The notes: a model not told the origin generated them from the letters alone. Shown: positions 19,891 to 31,400, numbered from the stretch's first letter. The stretch is DNA of 64,000 nucleotides from Rhodobacter maris (GCF_900217815.1 NZ_OBMT01000012.1:38624-102623); one strand, 5' to 3'. Translations and numbers: made by a program.

Positions 19891-21186
19891 ATGGCTGAAA
19901 CCCAACGCGTTGCCACACTCACGCTAGACGGCAAAACTTACGAATTGCCGGTGATTTCGCCCACCGTCGGGCCGGACGTGCTCGATATCCGCAAGCTCTA
20001 CGGGCAGGCGGATGTGTTCACCTATGACCCCGGCTTCACCTCCACCGCGGCCTGCGAATCGGAGATCACCTATATCGACGGGGACAAGGGTGAGCTTCTC
20101 TACCGCGGCTATCCGATCGAGCAATTGGCCGAAAAGTCGCACTACCTCGAAGTCTGCTATCTGCTCTTGAACGGCGAGTTGCCGAACGCCAAGCAGATGG
20201 AAGATTTCGAATATCGGATCACGCGGCACACCATGCTGCACGAACAGATCCACATGTTCTTCCGCGGCTTCCGTCGTGACAGCCACCCGATGGCGACGAT
20301 GGTGGGCGTGGTCGGCGCGATGTCGGCCTTCTATCACGACAGCTTGGACATCAACGACCCGTGGCAGCGTGAGGTCGCCGCGATGCGGATGATCGCGAAA
20401 CTGCCGACGATCGCCGCGATGGCCTATAAATATTCCATCGGTCAGCCGATGGTCTATCCGCGCAACGATCTGAACTACGCGGAAAACTTCCTGCACATGT
20501 GCTTCTCGGTTCCGGCCGAGCCCTATACCGTGAAGCCGGAACTGGCCAAGGCCATGGACCGGATCATGATGCTGCATGCCGATCACGAGCAAAACGCCTC
20601 GACCTCGACGGTGCGCCTGGCCGGTTCTTCGGGCGCGAACCCCTTTGCCTGTATCGCCGCCGGCATCGCCTGCCTCTGGGGCCCGGCCCATGGCGGCGCC
20701 AACCAGGCCTGCCTTGAGATGCTGCGCGAGATCGGCTCGGTCGAGCGGATCCCGGACTACATTGCCAAGGCGAAGGACAAGAACGACCCGTTCCGCCTGA
20801 TGGGCTTTGGCCACCGCGTCTACAAGAACTTCGACCCGCGCGCCAAGGTGATGAAGGAATCGGCCGACGAGGTGCTTGAGCTTCTGGGCATCCACAACAA
20901 CCCGACGCTGCAGGTGGCCAAGGAACTCGAACGGATCGCGCTTGAGGACGATTACTTCGTCTCGAAAAAGCTCTATCCGAACGTCGACTTCTATTCCGGT
21001 ATCATCCTCGAGGCGATGGGCTTCCCCACCGCGATGTTCACCCCGATTTTCGCGCTCTCGCGTACAGTGGGCTGGATTTCGCAATGGAAGGAAATGCTCG
21101 GCGATCCGACCGGCAAGATCGGCCGTCCGCGCCAGCTCTATACCGGCAAGACGATGCGCGATTATCTCGACGTCGCCGCGCGCTGA
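19891..21186 (+). CDS. gltA: Citrate synthase
   Basis: A 431-residue type II (hexameric, NADH-sensitive class) citrate synthase that condenses oxaloacetate and acetyl-CoA at the entry to the TCA cycle. Catalytic regions are seen in [40 protein letters not shown] and [18 protein letters not shown], the last supplying the second active-site histidine. The aspartate-bearing region around [14 protein letters not shown] is also present. The start at 19891 has an AGGAGAGG site; an upstream in-frame ATG at 19747 lies inside gltX and is rejected. A strong terminator follows 25 bases after the stop. Confidence 0.98.
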   Translation: MAETQRVATLTLDGKTYELPVISPTVGPDVLDIRKLYGQADVFTYDPGFTSTAACESEITYIDGDKGELLYRGYPIEQLAEKSHYLEVCYLLLNGELPNAKQMEDFEYRITRHTMLHEQIHMFFRGFRRDSHPMATMVGVVGAMSAFYHDSLDINDPWQREVAAMRMIAKLPTIAAMAYKYSIGQPMVYPRNDLNYAENFLHMCFSVPAEPYTVKPELAKAMDRIMMLHADHEQNASTSTVRLAGSSGANPFACIAAGIACLWGPAHGGANQACLEMLREIGSVERIPDYIAKAKDKNDPFRLMGFGHRVYKNFDPRAKVMKESADEVLELLGIHNNPTLQVAKELERIALEDDYFVSKKLYPNVDFYSGIILEAMGFPTAMFTPIFALSRTVGWISQWKEMLGDPTGKIGRPRQLYTGKTMRDYLDVAAR

Positions 21187-21210
21187 GCGCTCGCAGTGGC
21201 GTGCAAGACA

Positions 21211-21235
21211 AGGCCGGGGGAAACCCCGGTCTTTT
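21211..21235 (+). terminator. Rho-independent terminator of gltA
   Basis: AGGCCGGGG (21211-21219) pairs with CCCCGGTCT (21224-21232) around a GAAA tetraloop, with one G-T wobble, and is followed by TTT. This is a textbook terminator. Confidence 0.88.
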
Positions 21236-21307
21236 GATGTTGCGGGCCTTGACGGATGCGCCCCGGCGCGCTTCTCTGGGCCGGTATCGAGCATCTCGGA
21301 GGGTCTG

Positions 21308-21733
21308 ATGGGCAAGCCGCAGTCGATCGCGATTTCCGCCACGCCGCAGGAGGTTTTCGCCCGCTATGAGGCGGTGGAAAGCTGGGCACAATGGGATCCG
21401 GAAGTGCGCTCTGTCTCATTGCCCGAGGGGCTGCTCGTGGGCGCGCGCGGCTGGCTCAAGCCGCGCAAGGGGCCGCGCTCGGCGATCGTGGTGACGGAGG
21501 TGACGCATGGGCGCTCCTTCACCGTCGAAAGCCCGCTGCCACTCGCAAAACTGCGCTTTCATCATCGGCTTGAGGCAACCGAGACGGGCTGCACCACACA
21601 GCATTGGCTGAGCTACGGCGGGCCGCTCGGCTTTTTGCTCGCGCTCACCGCGGGCCGGTCGATCGAAGCGGGGATGGTGCAGACACTGGCCGGGCTGAAG
21701 GCCGAATGCGAGGGCACCGCCCCCATGCGCTGA
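21308..21733 (+). CDS. SRPBCC-fold (polyketide cyclase/START-like) protein
   Basis: A 141-residue protein resembling the Polyketide_cyc2 branch of the SRPBCC superfamily. It starts with SIAISATPQEVFARYEAVESWAQWDPEVRSV, the usual N-terminal strand and helix, and has the FTVESPLPLAKLRFHHRLEATETGCTTQHW core and a C-terminal amphipathic helix. Such proteins bind hydrophobic ligands in a helix-grip pocket; no ligand can be named. The start at 21308 follows GGAGGG; longer frames extend back through the gltA terminator and are rejected. It sits alone between gltA and a small membrane protein on the same strand. Confidence 0.75.
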   Translation: MGKPQSIAISATPQEVFARYEAVESWAQWDPEVRSVSLPEGLLVGARGWLKPRKGPRSAIVVTEVTHGRSFTVESPLPLAKLRFHHRLEATETGCTTQHWLSYGGPLGFLLALTAGRSIEAGMVQTLAGLKAECEGTAPMR

Positions 21734-21818
21734 GCCCATTCCCCCCTCGGCGTTGCACAGGGCTGCCCCCGGTGCTATTTTGCCCCGGGGATCCCGGTGA
21801 TCCCCGAAAGGAGAGACC

Positions 21819-22133
21819 ATGGTCTGGCTGCTCACGCTTTACACGCTCTTTTCGCTCGCGCTCCTGTTCGGCGCGGCCGAGCTGGAACGTCGCGCCATCA
21901 CCGAACGCCGCCGCGGCCCCAATGGCCGGGCGATGCTGCTCTCTCTGGTGATCTCGGTCGTCGCCTCCGTTTTCGTGATCATCGGCGGCGCGATCTCCTC
22001 GGGCTGGATCTATATCCTGCATCTGCTGGGCGCCTCGATCCTCTATCATGGCTTCATGGGGATCTCGCTCGTGCACGGGCTGCAGGAGACCTCGGCCCGC
22101 ACGGCGCGCCAGCGTTTGCCGGCGCGCGTCTGA
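21819..22133 (+). CDS. Small hypothetical membrane protein
   Basis: A 104-residue protein with three predicted membrane segments: residues 3-19 (WLLTLYTLFSLALLFGA), 40-59 (LLSLVISVVASVFVIIGGAI), and a less certain one at about 62-83. A basic loop ERRAITERRRGPNGR lies between the first two, placing the loop in the cytoplasm. I do not recognise the family. A strong GAAAGGAGAG ribosome binding site and GC-rich third positions support it as real. It stands between the SRPBCC gene and sdaA, with about 85 and 120 bases on either side. Confidence 0.65.
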   Translation: MVWLLTLYTLFSLALLFGAAELERRAITERRRGPNGRAMLLSLVISVVASVFVIIGGAISSGWIYILHLLGASILYHGFMGISLVHGLQETSARTARQRLPARV

Positions 22134-22256
22134 GCCCCGCATCTTCGCCTCCCGCCGCACATCCGCGCCGCATTCCGCTCGCGTGCGCGCAAATGTCGCT
22201 TTCGCGCTGTCTCCTGCCCTGAACCCGGCGCTAGGGTGGCGCAAAGGGAGACGGCG

Positions 22257-23636
22257 ATGTTTCTGAGCGTTTTCGATATTTTCAAGGTGGGCGTCGGCCC
22301 TTCCTCCTCACATACGATGGGGCCGATGGTGGCGGGGGGGCGGTTTCTTGAGACGCTGCGCGCCTCGCCCTTCCATGCAAAAGGGCTGCGGGTGCATCTG
22401 CACGGCTCGCTCGCCTTTACCGGCAAGGGGCATGCCACCGACCGCGCCACGATCCTCGGCCTCGCCGGATTCCTGCCCGAGAGTTACGAGCATGAGGCCG
22501 CCGAGGCCGCGCTGACCGCAAACCGCGAGAGCCACCGGCTCTGCCCGGAGGGGCTCACTCCGCTCGCCTTCGACCCCGATCATGATCTCATTTTCGACTA
22601 TGGCGCGGCGCTGCCGGGCCATGCGAATGGCATGGTGATCGAGGCGCTCGATGCCGAGGGCGACGTGATCCTGCGCGAGACCTATTATTCGATCGGCGGC
22701 GGCTTCGTGCTGACGGAAGCCGAGCATGCCGCCGTGGATGACCGCGCGCTCTCCACCCCTTCGGCGGTGCCCTTCCCCTTCCGTTCCGCCGCAGAAATGC
22801 TGACGATGGCACATGGCTCAGGGCTGACGATCGCGCAGATGAAATGGCGCAACGAACGCCGCTACCGCTCCGAGGAAGAGATCACCGCCGGGCTCGCGCG
22901 GGTCTGGCAGGTGATGAACGAGTGCCTCACGCGCGGGCTTGAGGGGGCGGGTGAACTGCCGGGGGGCTTGCGCGTCAAGCGGCGCGCCAAGGCAATTCAC
23001 GAGGCGCTGCTGGCCGAGCGCGGCATGAACCTCGCCGCGCCGCATACGATCAACGACTGGATCTCCTGCTATGCGATGGCCGTGAACGAGGAGAATGCCG
23101 CGGGCGGGCAAGTGGTGACTGCCCCCACCAATGGCGCGGCAGGTGTGGTGCCCGCGGTGATCCGCTACTGGCTCGACCATGTGCCGGGCGCGACCTCCTC
23201 TCGGGTCGGGGAATTCCTTCTCACCGCCGCCGCCGTGGGCGGGATCATCAAGACCAATGCCTCGATTTCTGGCGCGGAATGCGGCTGTCAGGCGGAGGTC
23301 GGCTCGGCCGCGGCGATGGCGGCGGCGGGGCTGGCGGCCGTACTTGGCGGCACCCCCGAGCAGATCGAGAACGCCGCCGAGATCGCGCTCGAGCATCATC
23401 TCGGCATGACCTGCGACCCGGTGAAAGGGCTCGTGCAGGTGCCCTGTATCGAGCGAAACGGGCTTGGCGCGATCAAGGCGATCTCGGCGGCCTCGCTCGC
23501 GCTGCGGGGCGATGGCACCCATCTCGTGCCGCTCGACGCGGCCATCGAGACGATGCGCCAGACCGGGCGTGACATGCATGAGCATTACAAGGAAACCAGC
23601 CTCGGCGGGCTTGCGGTGAACGTTCCGAACTGCTGA
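22257..23636 (+). CDS. sdaA: L-serine ammonia-lyase (iron-sulfur dependent)
   Basis: A 459-residue single-chain L-serine dehydratase that deaminates serine to pyruvate. The N-terminal beta domain shows [16 protein letters not shown] at residues 10-25. The alpha domain shows [17 protein letters not shown] and the cysteines of the 4Fe-4S cluster in [30 protein letters not shown]. Length is close to E. coli SdaA (454). The start at 22257 is chosen for its AGGGAGA site and because the family normally begins just before [16 protein letters not shown]; seven extra codons upstream are in frame. It converges on lpdA. Confidence 0.96.
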   Translation: MFLSVFDIFKVGVGPSSSHTMGPMVAGGRFLETLRASPFHAKGLRVHLHGSLAFTGKGHATDRATILGLAGFLPESYEHEAAEAALTANRESHRLCPEGLTPLAFDPDHDLIFDYGAALPGHANGMVIEALDAEGDVILRETYYSIGGGFVLTEAEHAAVDDRALSTPSAVPFPFRSAAEMLTMAHGSGLTIAQMKWRNERRYRSEEEITAGLARVWQVMNECLTRGLEGAGELPGGLRVKRRAKAIHEALLAERGMNLAAPHTINDWISCYAMAVNEENAAGGQVVTAPTNGAAGVVPAVIRYWLDHVPGATSSRVGEFLLTAAAVGGIIKTNASISGAECGCQAEVGSAAAMAAAGLAAVLGGTPEQIENAAEIALEHHLGMTCDPVKGLVQVPCIERNGLGAIKAISAASLALRGDGTHLVPLDAAIETMRQTGRDMHEHYKETSLGGLAVNVPNC

Positions 23637-23708
23637 TTTCGGGAGAAGCGCGCCCTCCTTGGGCGGGCTCAGCATGCAGCGGGGGGCAGCCTCCCCCCCC
23701 CCGCCCGC

Positions 23709-25103
23709 TCAGATATGCAGCGCCCGCCCGTAGGCGTCGAGCACCGATTCGTGCATCATCTCGCTCAGCGTCGGATGCGGGAAGACGGTCTGCATCAGAT
23801 CTTCTTCCGTCGTCTCGAGCGTGCGCCCGATCACATAGCCCTGGATCATCTCGGTCACTTCGGCGCCGACCATATGCGCGCCCAAAAGCTCGCCCGTCTT
23901 GGCGTCGAACACGGTTTTCACCATCCCCTCGGCCTCGCCAAGCGCGATCGCCTTGCCGTTGCCGATGAAGGGGAAGCGGCCGACCTTGACCGCGTAGCCC
24001 GCCTCTTTCGCCTTGGCCTCCGTCAGCCCCACGCTCGCCACTTGCGGGTGGCAATAGGTGCAACCCGCAATCGAGCCGGGCTTGATCGGATGGGCGTGTT
24101 TGCCCGCGATGAGTTCGGCCACCATCACGCCCTCATGGCTCGCCTTGTGCGCAAGCCAGGGCGCACCGGCGATGTCACCAATCGCATAGAGCCCCGCCAC
24201 ACCGGTGCGGCAGAAGTCATCGACCACCACATGGCTGCGATCGATCTTCACCCCAAGCGCCTCAAGCCCGAGCCCCTCGACATTGCCGACGATGCCGACC
24301 GCCGAAATCACCGTGTCGAATTCCGCGGTCGTCACACCCTTGGCATCTTCAAGATGGGCCACGACCTTGCCGGGAGAGCGATCAAGCTGCTTCACCGTGG
24401 TCTTTTCGAGGATTTTCATCCCCTGTTTCACGAACTGCTTTTTCGCGAAGGCAGAGATCTCGGCATCTTCCACCGGCAGCACCCGGTCGAGCACTTCCAC
24501 CACTGTCGTCTCGGCGCCGAGCGTGTTGAAGAAGCTCGCAAATTCGATCCCGATCGCGCCCGAGCCGATGACGAGCAGCTTTTTCGGCATGCGTTTGGCC
24601 ACCAGCGCGTGTTTGTAGCTCCACACCAATTCGCCATCGGCTTCGAGCCCGGGCAGTTGCCGTGCCCGCGCGCCGGTGGCGAGCACGATGTTCTTCGCGG
24701 TGATTTCTTCGACGGTATCGCCGGATTTCACCGCCACTACGCCTTGGCGCGGCAGCGTGGCCTCGCCCATGAAGACCGCGATCTTGTTCTTCTTCATCAG
24801 ATGGCCGATGCCGCCCGAGAGCTGCTTGGCGACGGCGCGCGAGCGCGCCACCACGGCTTCGAGGTCAAAGCCAACCTTCTCGGCGGAAAGGCCGAATTCC
24901 TTGGCGCGGTGCATCAGGTGGAACACTTCCGCCGAGCGCAGCAGCGCCTTGGTCGGGATGCAGCCCCAGTTCAGGCAGATGCCGCCCAGATGCTCGCGCT
25001 CGACCACCGCGACCTTCAGGCCCAGTTGCGCGCCGCGGATCGCGGCCACATAGCCGCCCGGCCCCGCACCGATAACGATCATGTCGAAGCTCTTCGCGGC
25101 CAT
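23709..25103 (-). CDS. lpdA: Dihydrolipoyl dehydrogenase
   Basis: A 464-residue FAD enzyme, the E3 component that reoxidises lipoyl groups of 2-oxoacid dehydrogenase or glycine-cleavage complexes. FAD binding is seen in DMIVIGAGPGGYVAAIR. The redox disulfide is in GGICLNWGCIPTKALL near residue 40. NAD binding is in LVIGSGAIGIEFASFF, and the active-site histidine of the partner subunit is in FPHPTLSEMMHE near the C-terminus. The ATG at 25103 with TGGAGG upstream is preferred to an ATG five codons earlier. No E1 or E2 gene is adjacent, so which complex it serves cannot be told from this window. It converges with sdaA and lies downstream of DUF924. Confidence 0.95.
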   Translation of the reverse strand: MAAKSFDMIVIGAGPGGYVAAIRGAQLGLKVAVVEREHLGGICLNWGCIPTKALLRSAEVFHLMHRAKEFGLSAEKVGFDLEAVVARSRAVAKQLSGGIGHLMKKNKIAVFMGEATLPRQGVVAVKSGDTVEEITAKNIVLATGARARQLPGLEADGELVWSYKHALVAKRMPKKLLVIGSGAIGIEFASFFNTLGAETTVVEVLDRVLPVEDAEISAFAKKQFVKQGMKILEKTTVKQLDRSPGKVVAHLEDAKGVTTAEFDTVISAVGIVGNVEGLGLEALGVKIDRSHVVVDDFCRTGVAGLYAIGDIAGAPWLAHKASHEGVMVAELIAGKHAHPIKPGSIAGCTYCHPQVASVGLTEAKAKEAGYAVKVGRFPFIGNGKAIALGEAEGMVKTVFDAKTGELLGAHMVGAEVTEMIQGYVIGRTLETTEEDLMQTVFPHPTLSEMMHESVLDAYGRALHI

Positions 25104-25177
25104 CGGATCCTCCATCAAAAGATGGTTTGGTGCTAAACTATTTCCGCCCCCGCTTCAAGAAGCCGCACCCAGAATTG

Positions 25178-25205
25178 AAAACGCGCCCCCGGAGGGGCGC
25201 GCGTT
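25178..25205 (-). terminator. Terminator downstream of the DUF924 gene
   Basis: On the minus strand CGCGCCCC (25194-25201 complement) pairs with GGGGCGCG (complement of 25182-25189) around a four-base loop and is followed by TTTTC. It would end the DUF924 transcript before lpdA. Confidence 0.7.
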
Positions 25206-25226
25206 GCGAGTCGCTGTGATCGGTGC

Positions 25227-25790
25227 TCAGCGGTCGAGCGAGGCCAGCATCCGGTCATAGCCGCCCGCCCAGAGGAAGGCCGCCTCCTCATCCGAGGAAT
25301 AGCGCCCCACCAGCTCATTGCGCCAGGGGAAACGGCCGAAGCGCGCGATCACCGCATGATGCGCCTTGGCATGCAGCAGATGCTCGTCGGGCATCCGCTC
25401 CTCGGCCAGTCGCACGCCCTTTTCCTGATCGGCGATATTTTCCGAATGCATGAAGGGCACATAGAAGAACTGCCGCAGCGGATCCTCGATCTCCATATCG
25501 AAGCCATTCCCGATCGCCATCTCGGCCACCTTGCGCGCCTGCGCATCCGTGGCAAAAGCCTGACGCGAGCCGCGGAACATGTTGCGCGGCAATTGATCGA
25601 GCAAGATCACCAGTGCGAGTGCCCCCACCGGTGTCTCGGACCAGTCATCGCAGGCTCCCGCCTGGGCGCGCTGCCAGAGCGCCGAATAGCGGCGGAGAAT
25701 CTCTTCATCAAGTTCGGGCGTAGCATTATACCAGCGTTCCGGGCCGACGATGTCGTGCCAGAACGCGATCAGCTCCTTGATCGGCTCCAT
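25227..25790 (-). CDS. DUF924 family protein
   Basis: A 187-residue all-alpha protein of the DUF924 family, which is distantly related to tetratricopeptide folds. Recognisable segments are FWHDIVGPERWYNATPELDEEIL, ALALVILLDQLPRNMFRGSRQAFATDAQAR (the most conserved stretch), FFYVPFMHSENIADQEKGVRL, and the ending FGRFPWRNELVGRYSSDEE. It is cytoplasmic with no signal. The family has no established biochemical role. A GGGGGTCC sequence lies before the ATG. A terminator follows, so it is probably monocistronic. Confidence 0.88.
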   Translation of the reverse strand: MEPIKELIAFWHDIVGPERWYNATPELDEEILRRYSALWQRAQAGACDDWSETPVGALALVILLDQLPRNMFRGSRQAFATDAQARKVAEMAIGNGFDMEIEDPLRQFFYVPFMHSENIADQEKGVRLAEERMPDEHLLHAKAHHAVIARFGRFPWRNELVGRYSSDEEAAFLWAGGYDRMLASLDR

Positions 25791-25922
25791 TCAGGACCCC
25801 CATATCGGTTGAGCAGTAAACCAAGCCTGACCGAGCAGGCGAGAAGCGCAAGCCTGACCAGACGTCGGCGAGGTTCTGCGACGCAGAAATTTTGCGGTTC
25901 GCCCAAATAACAGGCAAACGCC

Positions 25923-27254
25923 TCAACCCTGGGGTGATTTTTGCGTATTTTCCGGGCTTTGCTCGGCCGGGTTTTCCGCTGCATCTGCGGTTTTGGCAGC
26001 TTCCGGAGAGACAGGAGCCGCACTGGCCTCACTGCCCGCATCAAGCACCGCCTCAACAGCGAGCGCCGTCGCGCCGGGCGAGACCACTGCGAATGCGGCC
26101 GGGTGGGCCCCTTGCCGGTCGGGCGCGCGCAGAATCCGCCAGAGCGCGTAAAGTACGATCCCGGTCATCAGCAGCCCGACATAGAGGAAGAAGCCGCCCG
26201 GGCCGAGCGTCTCCATCAGCCAGCCGGTGACCGGCGGACCGGTGATGGCGCCCACGCCATTGACGAAAAGAAGCCCGCCCGAGGCGGCGGCCATATCGGT
26301 GCTGTCGAGATAATCGTTCGTGTAGGCGAGCAGGAGCGCATAGAGCGGGTTCGCCACCCCGCCGATCACCGCGCTCAGAAACAGCAGCACCCAGAGCCCC
26401 GGCGCGAGGACATAGGCGGCCAGCATCGCCGCCGCCCCCACCGCGGCGACCCAGAGGATCAGCCGCCGCCGGTCCATCCGGTCAGAGAGCCAACCGATCG
26501 GAAATTGCGCGACAAGCCCGCCAAAATAGATCGCCGCAACAAACAGCGAGATCTGGCTGACCGAGAGCCCGACCTGCGTGCCCCAGACCGAGACCATCGA
26601 GAAAAGCGCGGCGAAGGTGCCACCCATCAGGAAGATGCCCACCACACCGAGCGGCGAGATCGCAAAGAGCTTGCGCAGGCTCAAGCGGCGCACCTCGGCA
26701 AAGGCGGGCGCGGGCCCGGCGGAAAGCAGGATCGGCGTGAAGGCGAGCGAGACGAGCACCGAGGGGATCACAAAGAGCAGATAGCCCGCCGGATCGGCCA
26801 CGTTCATCAGCGCCTGCCCCGAGATGATGCCGATCATCTGCACGATCATATAGGCCGAGAGCGCGCGGCCGCGCAGATCGTTGCGGGTCGAGGCGTTGAG
26901 CCAGCTTTCCGCGGTGATATAGACGCCCGAGAAGCAGAACCCGATCAGCACCCGCATCAACGCCCAGGCCAGCCAGTTCGGCCAGGCGGCATAGAGGATC
27001 AGTACTGCCGAAATGAGCGAGCCCAGCGCCGCGAACACCCGCACATGGCCGACGCGGCGGATCATGATCGGCGTCATCTGCGAACCGAACAGGAAGCCCG
27101 CAAAATAGGCCGCCATCACCACCGACATCTGATAGGTGCCGATCCCCTCGATGGCGCCGCGGATGCCCAGAAGCGTGCCCTGCATGCCGTTGCCGACCAT
27201 CAGGAGCATGATCCCCAGAAGCAGCGGCCAGGTGGTGCGCAAAACGGTCAGCAT
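25923..27254 (-). CDS. Major facilitator superfamily transporter (YcaD-like)
   Basis: A 443-residue inner-membrane carrier with about 12 hydrophobic helices and a charged, alanine/proline-rich cytoplasmic tail (last 40 residues or so). YFAGFLFGSQMTPIMIRRVGHVRVFAALGS is the MFS motif A-like loop between helices 2 and 3, and PIGWLSDRMDRRRLI is the second copy between helices 8 and 9. Closest in feel to the YcaD/UmamiT-like MFS group; no substrate can be named. I start it at the ATG at 27254, just before the first helix (TVLRTTWPLLLGIMLL); a GTG at 27296 would add 14 polar residues without a better ribosome site. queA lies 95 bases upstream on the same strand. Confidence 0.85.
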   Translation of the reverse strand: MLTVLRTTWPLLLGIMLLMVGNGMQGTLLGIRGAIEGIGTYQMSVVMAAYFAGFLFGSQMTPIMIRRVGHVRVFAALGSLISAVLILYAAWPNWLAWALMRVLIGFCFSGVYITAESWLNASTRNDLRGRALSAYMIVQMIGIISGQALMNVADPAGYLLFVIPSVLVSLAFTPILLSAGPAPAFAEVRRLSLRKLFAISPLGVVGIFLMGGTFAALFSMVSVWGTQVGLSVSQISLFVAAIYFGGLVAQFPIGWLSDRMDRRRLILWVAAVGAAAMLAAYVLAPGLWVLLFLSAVIGGVANPLYALLLAYTNDYLDSTDMAAASGGLLFVNGVGAITGPPVTGWLMETLGPGGFFLYVGLLMTGIVLYALWRILRAPDRQGAHPAAFAVVSPGATALAVEAVLDAGSEASAAPVSPEAAKTADAAENPAEQSPENTQKSPQG

Positions 27255-27349
27255 CGGTGAGTCACTCGCTTCATCAAGGTCATGCAGGCGGAGCACAAAG
27301 AATAGGCTGTGCCGCGGGTGGCGTCACCCCCCGAAGCGACAGGGCGCCC

Positions 27350-28411
27350 TCACGGCTCCGGGAACAGCAGCGAGGCATCGCCATAAGAAAAGAAGCGATA
27401 CCCCCTTGCCACCGCATGGGCATAGATTTCCCGGATCCGTTCCTGCCCCATCAACGCCGAAACGAGCATCAGCAGCGTCGATTTCGGCAGATGGAAATTG
27501 GTCATCAGCGCATCGGTGACGCGGAAGCGGTAGCCCGGATAGATGAAGATATCGGTGGTGCCGCGGAAGGGAGCAACCCGCCCATCTTCCCCGGCCGCGC
27601 TCTCGATCAGCCGCAGCGCCGTGGTGCCAACGGGAATCACCCGCCCGCCCGCGGCCTTGGTCGCATTGATCTCGGCGGCGGCCTGTTCGGAGACCTCGCC
27701 CCATTCCGCATGCATCCGGTGCGTGGTGACATCCGCAACCTTCACCGGCAAAAACGTGCCCGCGCCCACATGAAGCGTCACCTCGGTGAACTGGACGCCG
27801 TTTTCGCGCAAGGTCTCAAGCAGTTCCGGGGTGAAATGCAGGCTCGCCGTGGGCGCCGCCACGGCCCCCGCATGGCGCGCGAAGACGGTCTGATAATCGC
27901 TCTTGTCGGCCTCGTCGGGGGCGCGCAACGCGGCGATATAGGGCGGCAGCGGCATCGCCCCCGCCTCCGCCAGCGCGGCATCGAAATCCGCGCCCGTCAC
28001 GTTGAAGGCGATCCGCATCTGCCCCTCGGCAATCGCCATCACCCGCGCCGAAAGCGCCCCGGAAAAAACGATCTCCTCGCCCTCCCTGAGCTTGCGCAGA
28101 GGCTTGGCGAGCGCGCTCCACTCCCCCCCTGCCGCAGGCTCCAGAAGCGTCACCTCGACCTTCGCCACCACCTCGCCTCGCGCCGAGGCGCGGCTCCGGC
28201 GCCCCGAGAGCCGTGCCGGGATCACTTTCGTATTGTTCAGCACCAGCCGGTCGCCGGGCCGAAACAGCGCGGGCAGATCCGCCACCGTCAGATCGCGGAG
28301 GTCGCCCCCCTTCGCCACAAGAAGCTTTGCCGAACTGCGCGGGCGTGCAGGGCGGGTTGCGATCAGCCCCTCGGGCAGATCGAAGTCGAAATCATCGAGC
28401 GTCATCATCAT
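27350..28411 (-). CDS. queA: S-adenosylmethionine:tRNA ribosyltransferase-isomerase
   Basis: A 353-residue enzyme that transfers and rearranges the ribosyl part of SAM onto preQ1 in tRNA, making epoxyqueuosine at wobble position 34. Typical segments are [25 protein letters not shown] at the start, [59 protein letters not shown], and [18 protein letters not shown] near the C-terminus. Length is normal. The start region ATGATGATG offers three ATGs; the first overlaps the stop of the upstream AsmA-like gene by four bases, implying translational coupling. Confidence 0.96.
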   Translation of the reverse strand: MMMTLDDFDFDLPEGLIATRPARPRSSAKLLVAKGGDLRDLTVADLPALFRPGDRLVLNNTKVIPARLSGRRSRASARGEVVAKVEVTLLEPAAGGEWSALAKPLRKLREGEEIVFSGALSARVMAIAEGQMRIAFNVTGADFDAALAEAGAMPLPPYIAALRAPDEADKSDYQTVFARHAGAVAAPTASLHFTPELLETLRENGVQFTEVTLHVGAGTFLPVKVADVTTHRMHAEWGEVSEQAAAEINATKAAGGRVIPVGTTALRLIESAAGEDGRVAPFRGTTDIFIYPGYRFRVTDALMTNFHLPKSTLLMLVSALMGQERIREIYAHAVARGYRFFSYGDASLLFPEP

Positions 28412-31400
28412 TCGGTCACAAGCTGCGGCGGCGGGCGGCGGAAAATCTCCCGAAACGCGCCGGGCGTGAAGATCGAGAGCGGGTTGATCGAGATCTGCGG
28501 TCTATCCGCTGTGCCGTCGATGCGGTAGGTGAAACCGAAGAGCCCTTCCCCCTTGCGCGCGAAAATCTGCCCGATCGCGTTGACGAGATAGAAGGGCGTG
28601 ACCACCCCCTCCATCTTCAGCGCCTTGGTTTCGGGGTAATAGGCGCCGGTCATCGTCACCCCCATCGAGGCGCCGATCGCCTCGCCCGTCTCCACCGAGA
28701 CCCCCTGCGGCGTGATGCGGAAGGTGCTTGAAACATCGGAAAAGAGGATGCCGTCGCCGTTCAGCTGTTCCAGCAGCCCGATCACCGAGGCGGCCGAGAG
28801 CATCGAGGCCAGCACCGGCGCATCGCGCACCTTGAGATTGGTGATCTTTGCCGAGCCCGAATAGCTTTTCGCCTCAAGCGGCAAGAGCGCGAGATCGAGC
28901 TTGCCGCCGCGGGCCTTCGCAAAGATCCCGGCCGCCGCAAGCACCGCGCCACCATCATCGGCCAAGATCCGCACCGCCACCCGCCCCTTGTGCGGCACCA
29001 CCTGCCCCGAAAGCGCCGGCCCGCCGTTCAGCGTCGCGTCAAAATCGCCCGTAAGCCCGCCCCGATTGGCAAACCGCCCTGCAAGGCCGGTGAGCACGAT
29101 CCCGTCGGTCACCGTCACCTGATCGAACCGTGCCGAGATCGCGCCGCCATCCGAACCGTTGCGCCCCTGGCCAAGATCCGGCAGCGCGCGCAGGTCGAGC
29201 TTGCCTGAGCGCACCGCAATATCGGGCGGGCGGTTCACTCCCCGCCCGGTCAGCTCGACCGCGCCGGAGAACCAGCGCCCGAGCGTAAGCGTGTCAAACC
29301 GCGCGGCCTTGAACCCCGAGGCGCTCAACTCGATCCGGCCGGCAGCGCTCAGCCCCGGCGCCTCCGCGGTCAGCTTCTCGACCGTGGCAACCGGCCCGAG
29401 CGTGCCCGCGAGCGTCAGAAGAGCTTTCGTTGCCGCCGCCTTCGACCAGCCGACCTCCGGAATAGAAAGTGTCAACCCCTTGAGATCGGTTCGGAAATCG
29501 TAGCGCGTGGGCGCATCCTTGCGCAGATCGAGCGCCAGATGCCCCCAGCCCGCCCCCGCCACCGCGCCTTTCGGGAGGCCGATCTTCAGATGCTCGAGCC
29601 CGGCAGGGGTGACCTCGACAAAGCCATCGACCGTCGAATGTCCCCGCTCCTCGGGCCCGAAGCGTTGCGTCCAGCGGCCCTGAAACGGCACGATGTCGAA
29701 CCGCCCCGCCCCTGCCACGGTCATCCCCGCACCATCGGCCCTCAGCCGCAGAACGGGGGCCGCGATCACATGGCCGGGCACGAGCTTTTCGGACTGCACA
29801 TCCGTAAGCCGTGCCTCAACCTCGAACGCCACGTCCTCGGCGCGGATGTGCTTTTCGAGCAAGAATTTCAGCGTCGTATGCGCTTCTGCCCAGCCCCTGG
29901 CAATGTCGGGGCGCTGCCCCGCCTTGGAAAGAAAATGAAACGGCTCCTGATCGAGGAGCGAGAGCGCCGCAGGGATCGGCGAGCGGGTGACGAGCTTCAC
30001 CTCGGCCCGCGCCGGGTTCTCGCGAATATCGGGCACGGTCATCACCGAATCCGCCACCTCGATCTCACCGCCCTCGGGGGCCACGAGCCGCCCTTCCTCG
30101 ACCATCAGCGTATGGCGATTCTCGGTGATCCCGGCAAAGCCCCGGCCGGCGCGCACCGGTGGCAGCGTGCGCAGAACCTGCACATCGGCGCCCCGGAACT
30201 CGTAGCCAAGCTCAAGCCGCGGCTCGGCGCCGGGTCGGAGCCGCACCGCCGCGCGCACATTGCGCAACTGTCCCGTGGCGACATTCTCGAACAACCAGTC
30301 GCGGGTATGCGGCACCAGCGCCTTCGGCCAGAGCGCGAGCAGATCGGCCGAGGTGATCTCTCCCACCGCCGCATCAAACGCCACGGTCCAGCCCTCCGGC
30401 CCGGCCGAAACGTTGCCCCGTCCTTCCACCCGTCGCGTCCCCTCGACGAGCTGGACCTGACCGAGATCAACGCGGAACGGATCGAGCCGAAGCCGCAGGT
30501 CGAGCGCGCCCCGCGAGATCCGGGCGGGTGTCTCAAAAAGACCCTCCGGGTCGGATTGAATGTCGGAAAGCGCGACCTGAGCGAGCGCCTCGCGCGGCAG
30601 CCCGCTCTCGAAATCGCGCAGGAGCACCTGCCCGGAGGCGCCCAGCCGGAGCGCCCGGCTTTGCAGATCAAGCCGGTCGATATCGACGCGTCGCTCCAGC
30701 GGGTCGTAATGGAGCCGCAGATCGGCCCCCTCGAAATCAACCGGTTTTGCTCCCTCGACCGGGTGCAGCGCGCCCGCACCGATGCGCAGCGTCGCGTCAA
30801 GCCGCTCCATCTCGCCCGCTTCGGTGATGCCCGAATGAATCGTGCCAGAGATCGGCGCATCGAGCAGCCCGAGGATGGCCAGCGCCGGGCTTTGGACCGC
30901 CAGATCGGCGGCCGGAACCTCAGTGACCGCCGCGCCAAAGGCCGCGCGATGGCTCCGCTTGGAAGTTGAGGCGGTGAGCGCCACCTGCGCCGGCAGCCGA
31001 TCACGCTCGCCCACATCGAAGCCGAGGCTGAGCGCAATCGTCTCGGCGTCCTGAGTGAGCCGCACCTGCCCGTCGCGCACCTCCCAGACCCGGTCGGTGC
31101 GCGCATCGACAAGGCGGATATGCAGATCCTCGGCGGTGATCTCGTCAACCGGGGCCAGTACCGGCGTGGCAAAGAAAGCCTCGATCGCATCGGTGAGCCG
31201 GTTCGGGTCGGTCAGGTCGAGCCCGGCAAGCGCAGCCCCGTCCTCAGCCTCGGGCAAGGCGAGGTCGAGCCGCCCGTCAGCACGGCGGAAGAGCGCCACC
31301 CGCGCGCCGCGCAGGCTCAGGTTTTGCGGCTCGATTCGCCCCGAGAGAAGCCCGGCCAGCCGGAACTGCGCGCGAATCTCGGGCAGCGCCGCGATCGGCA

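Noticed and set aside
23693..23702. Run of ten C residues between sdaA and lpdA, possible phase-variation tract
   Set aside because: It lies between two converging stop codons, not in a promoter or coding region, so slippage would have no obvious effect.
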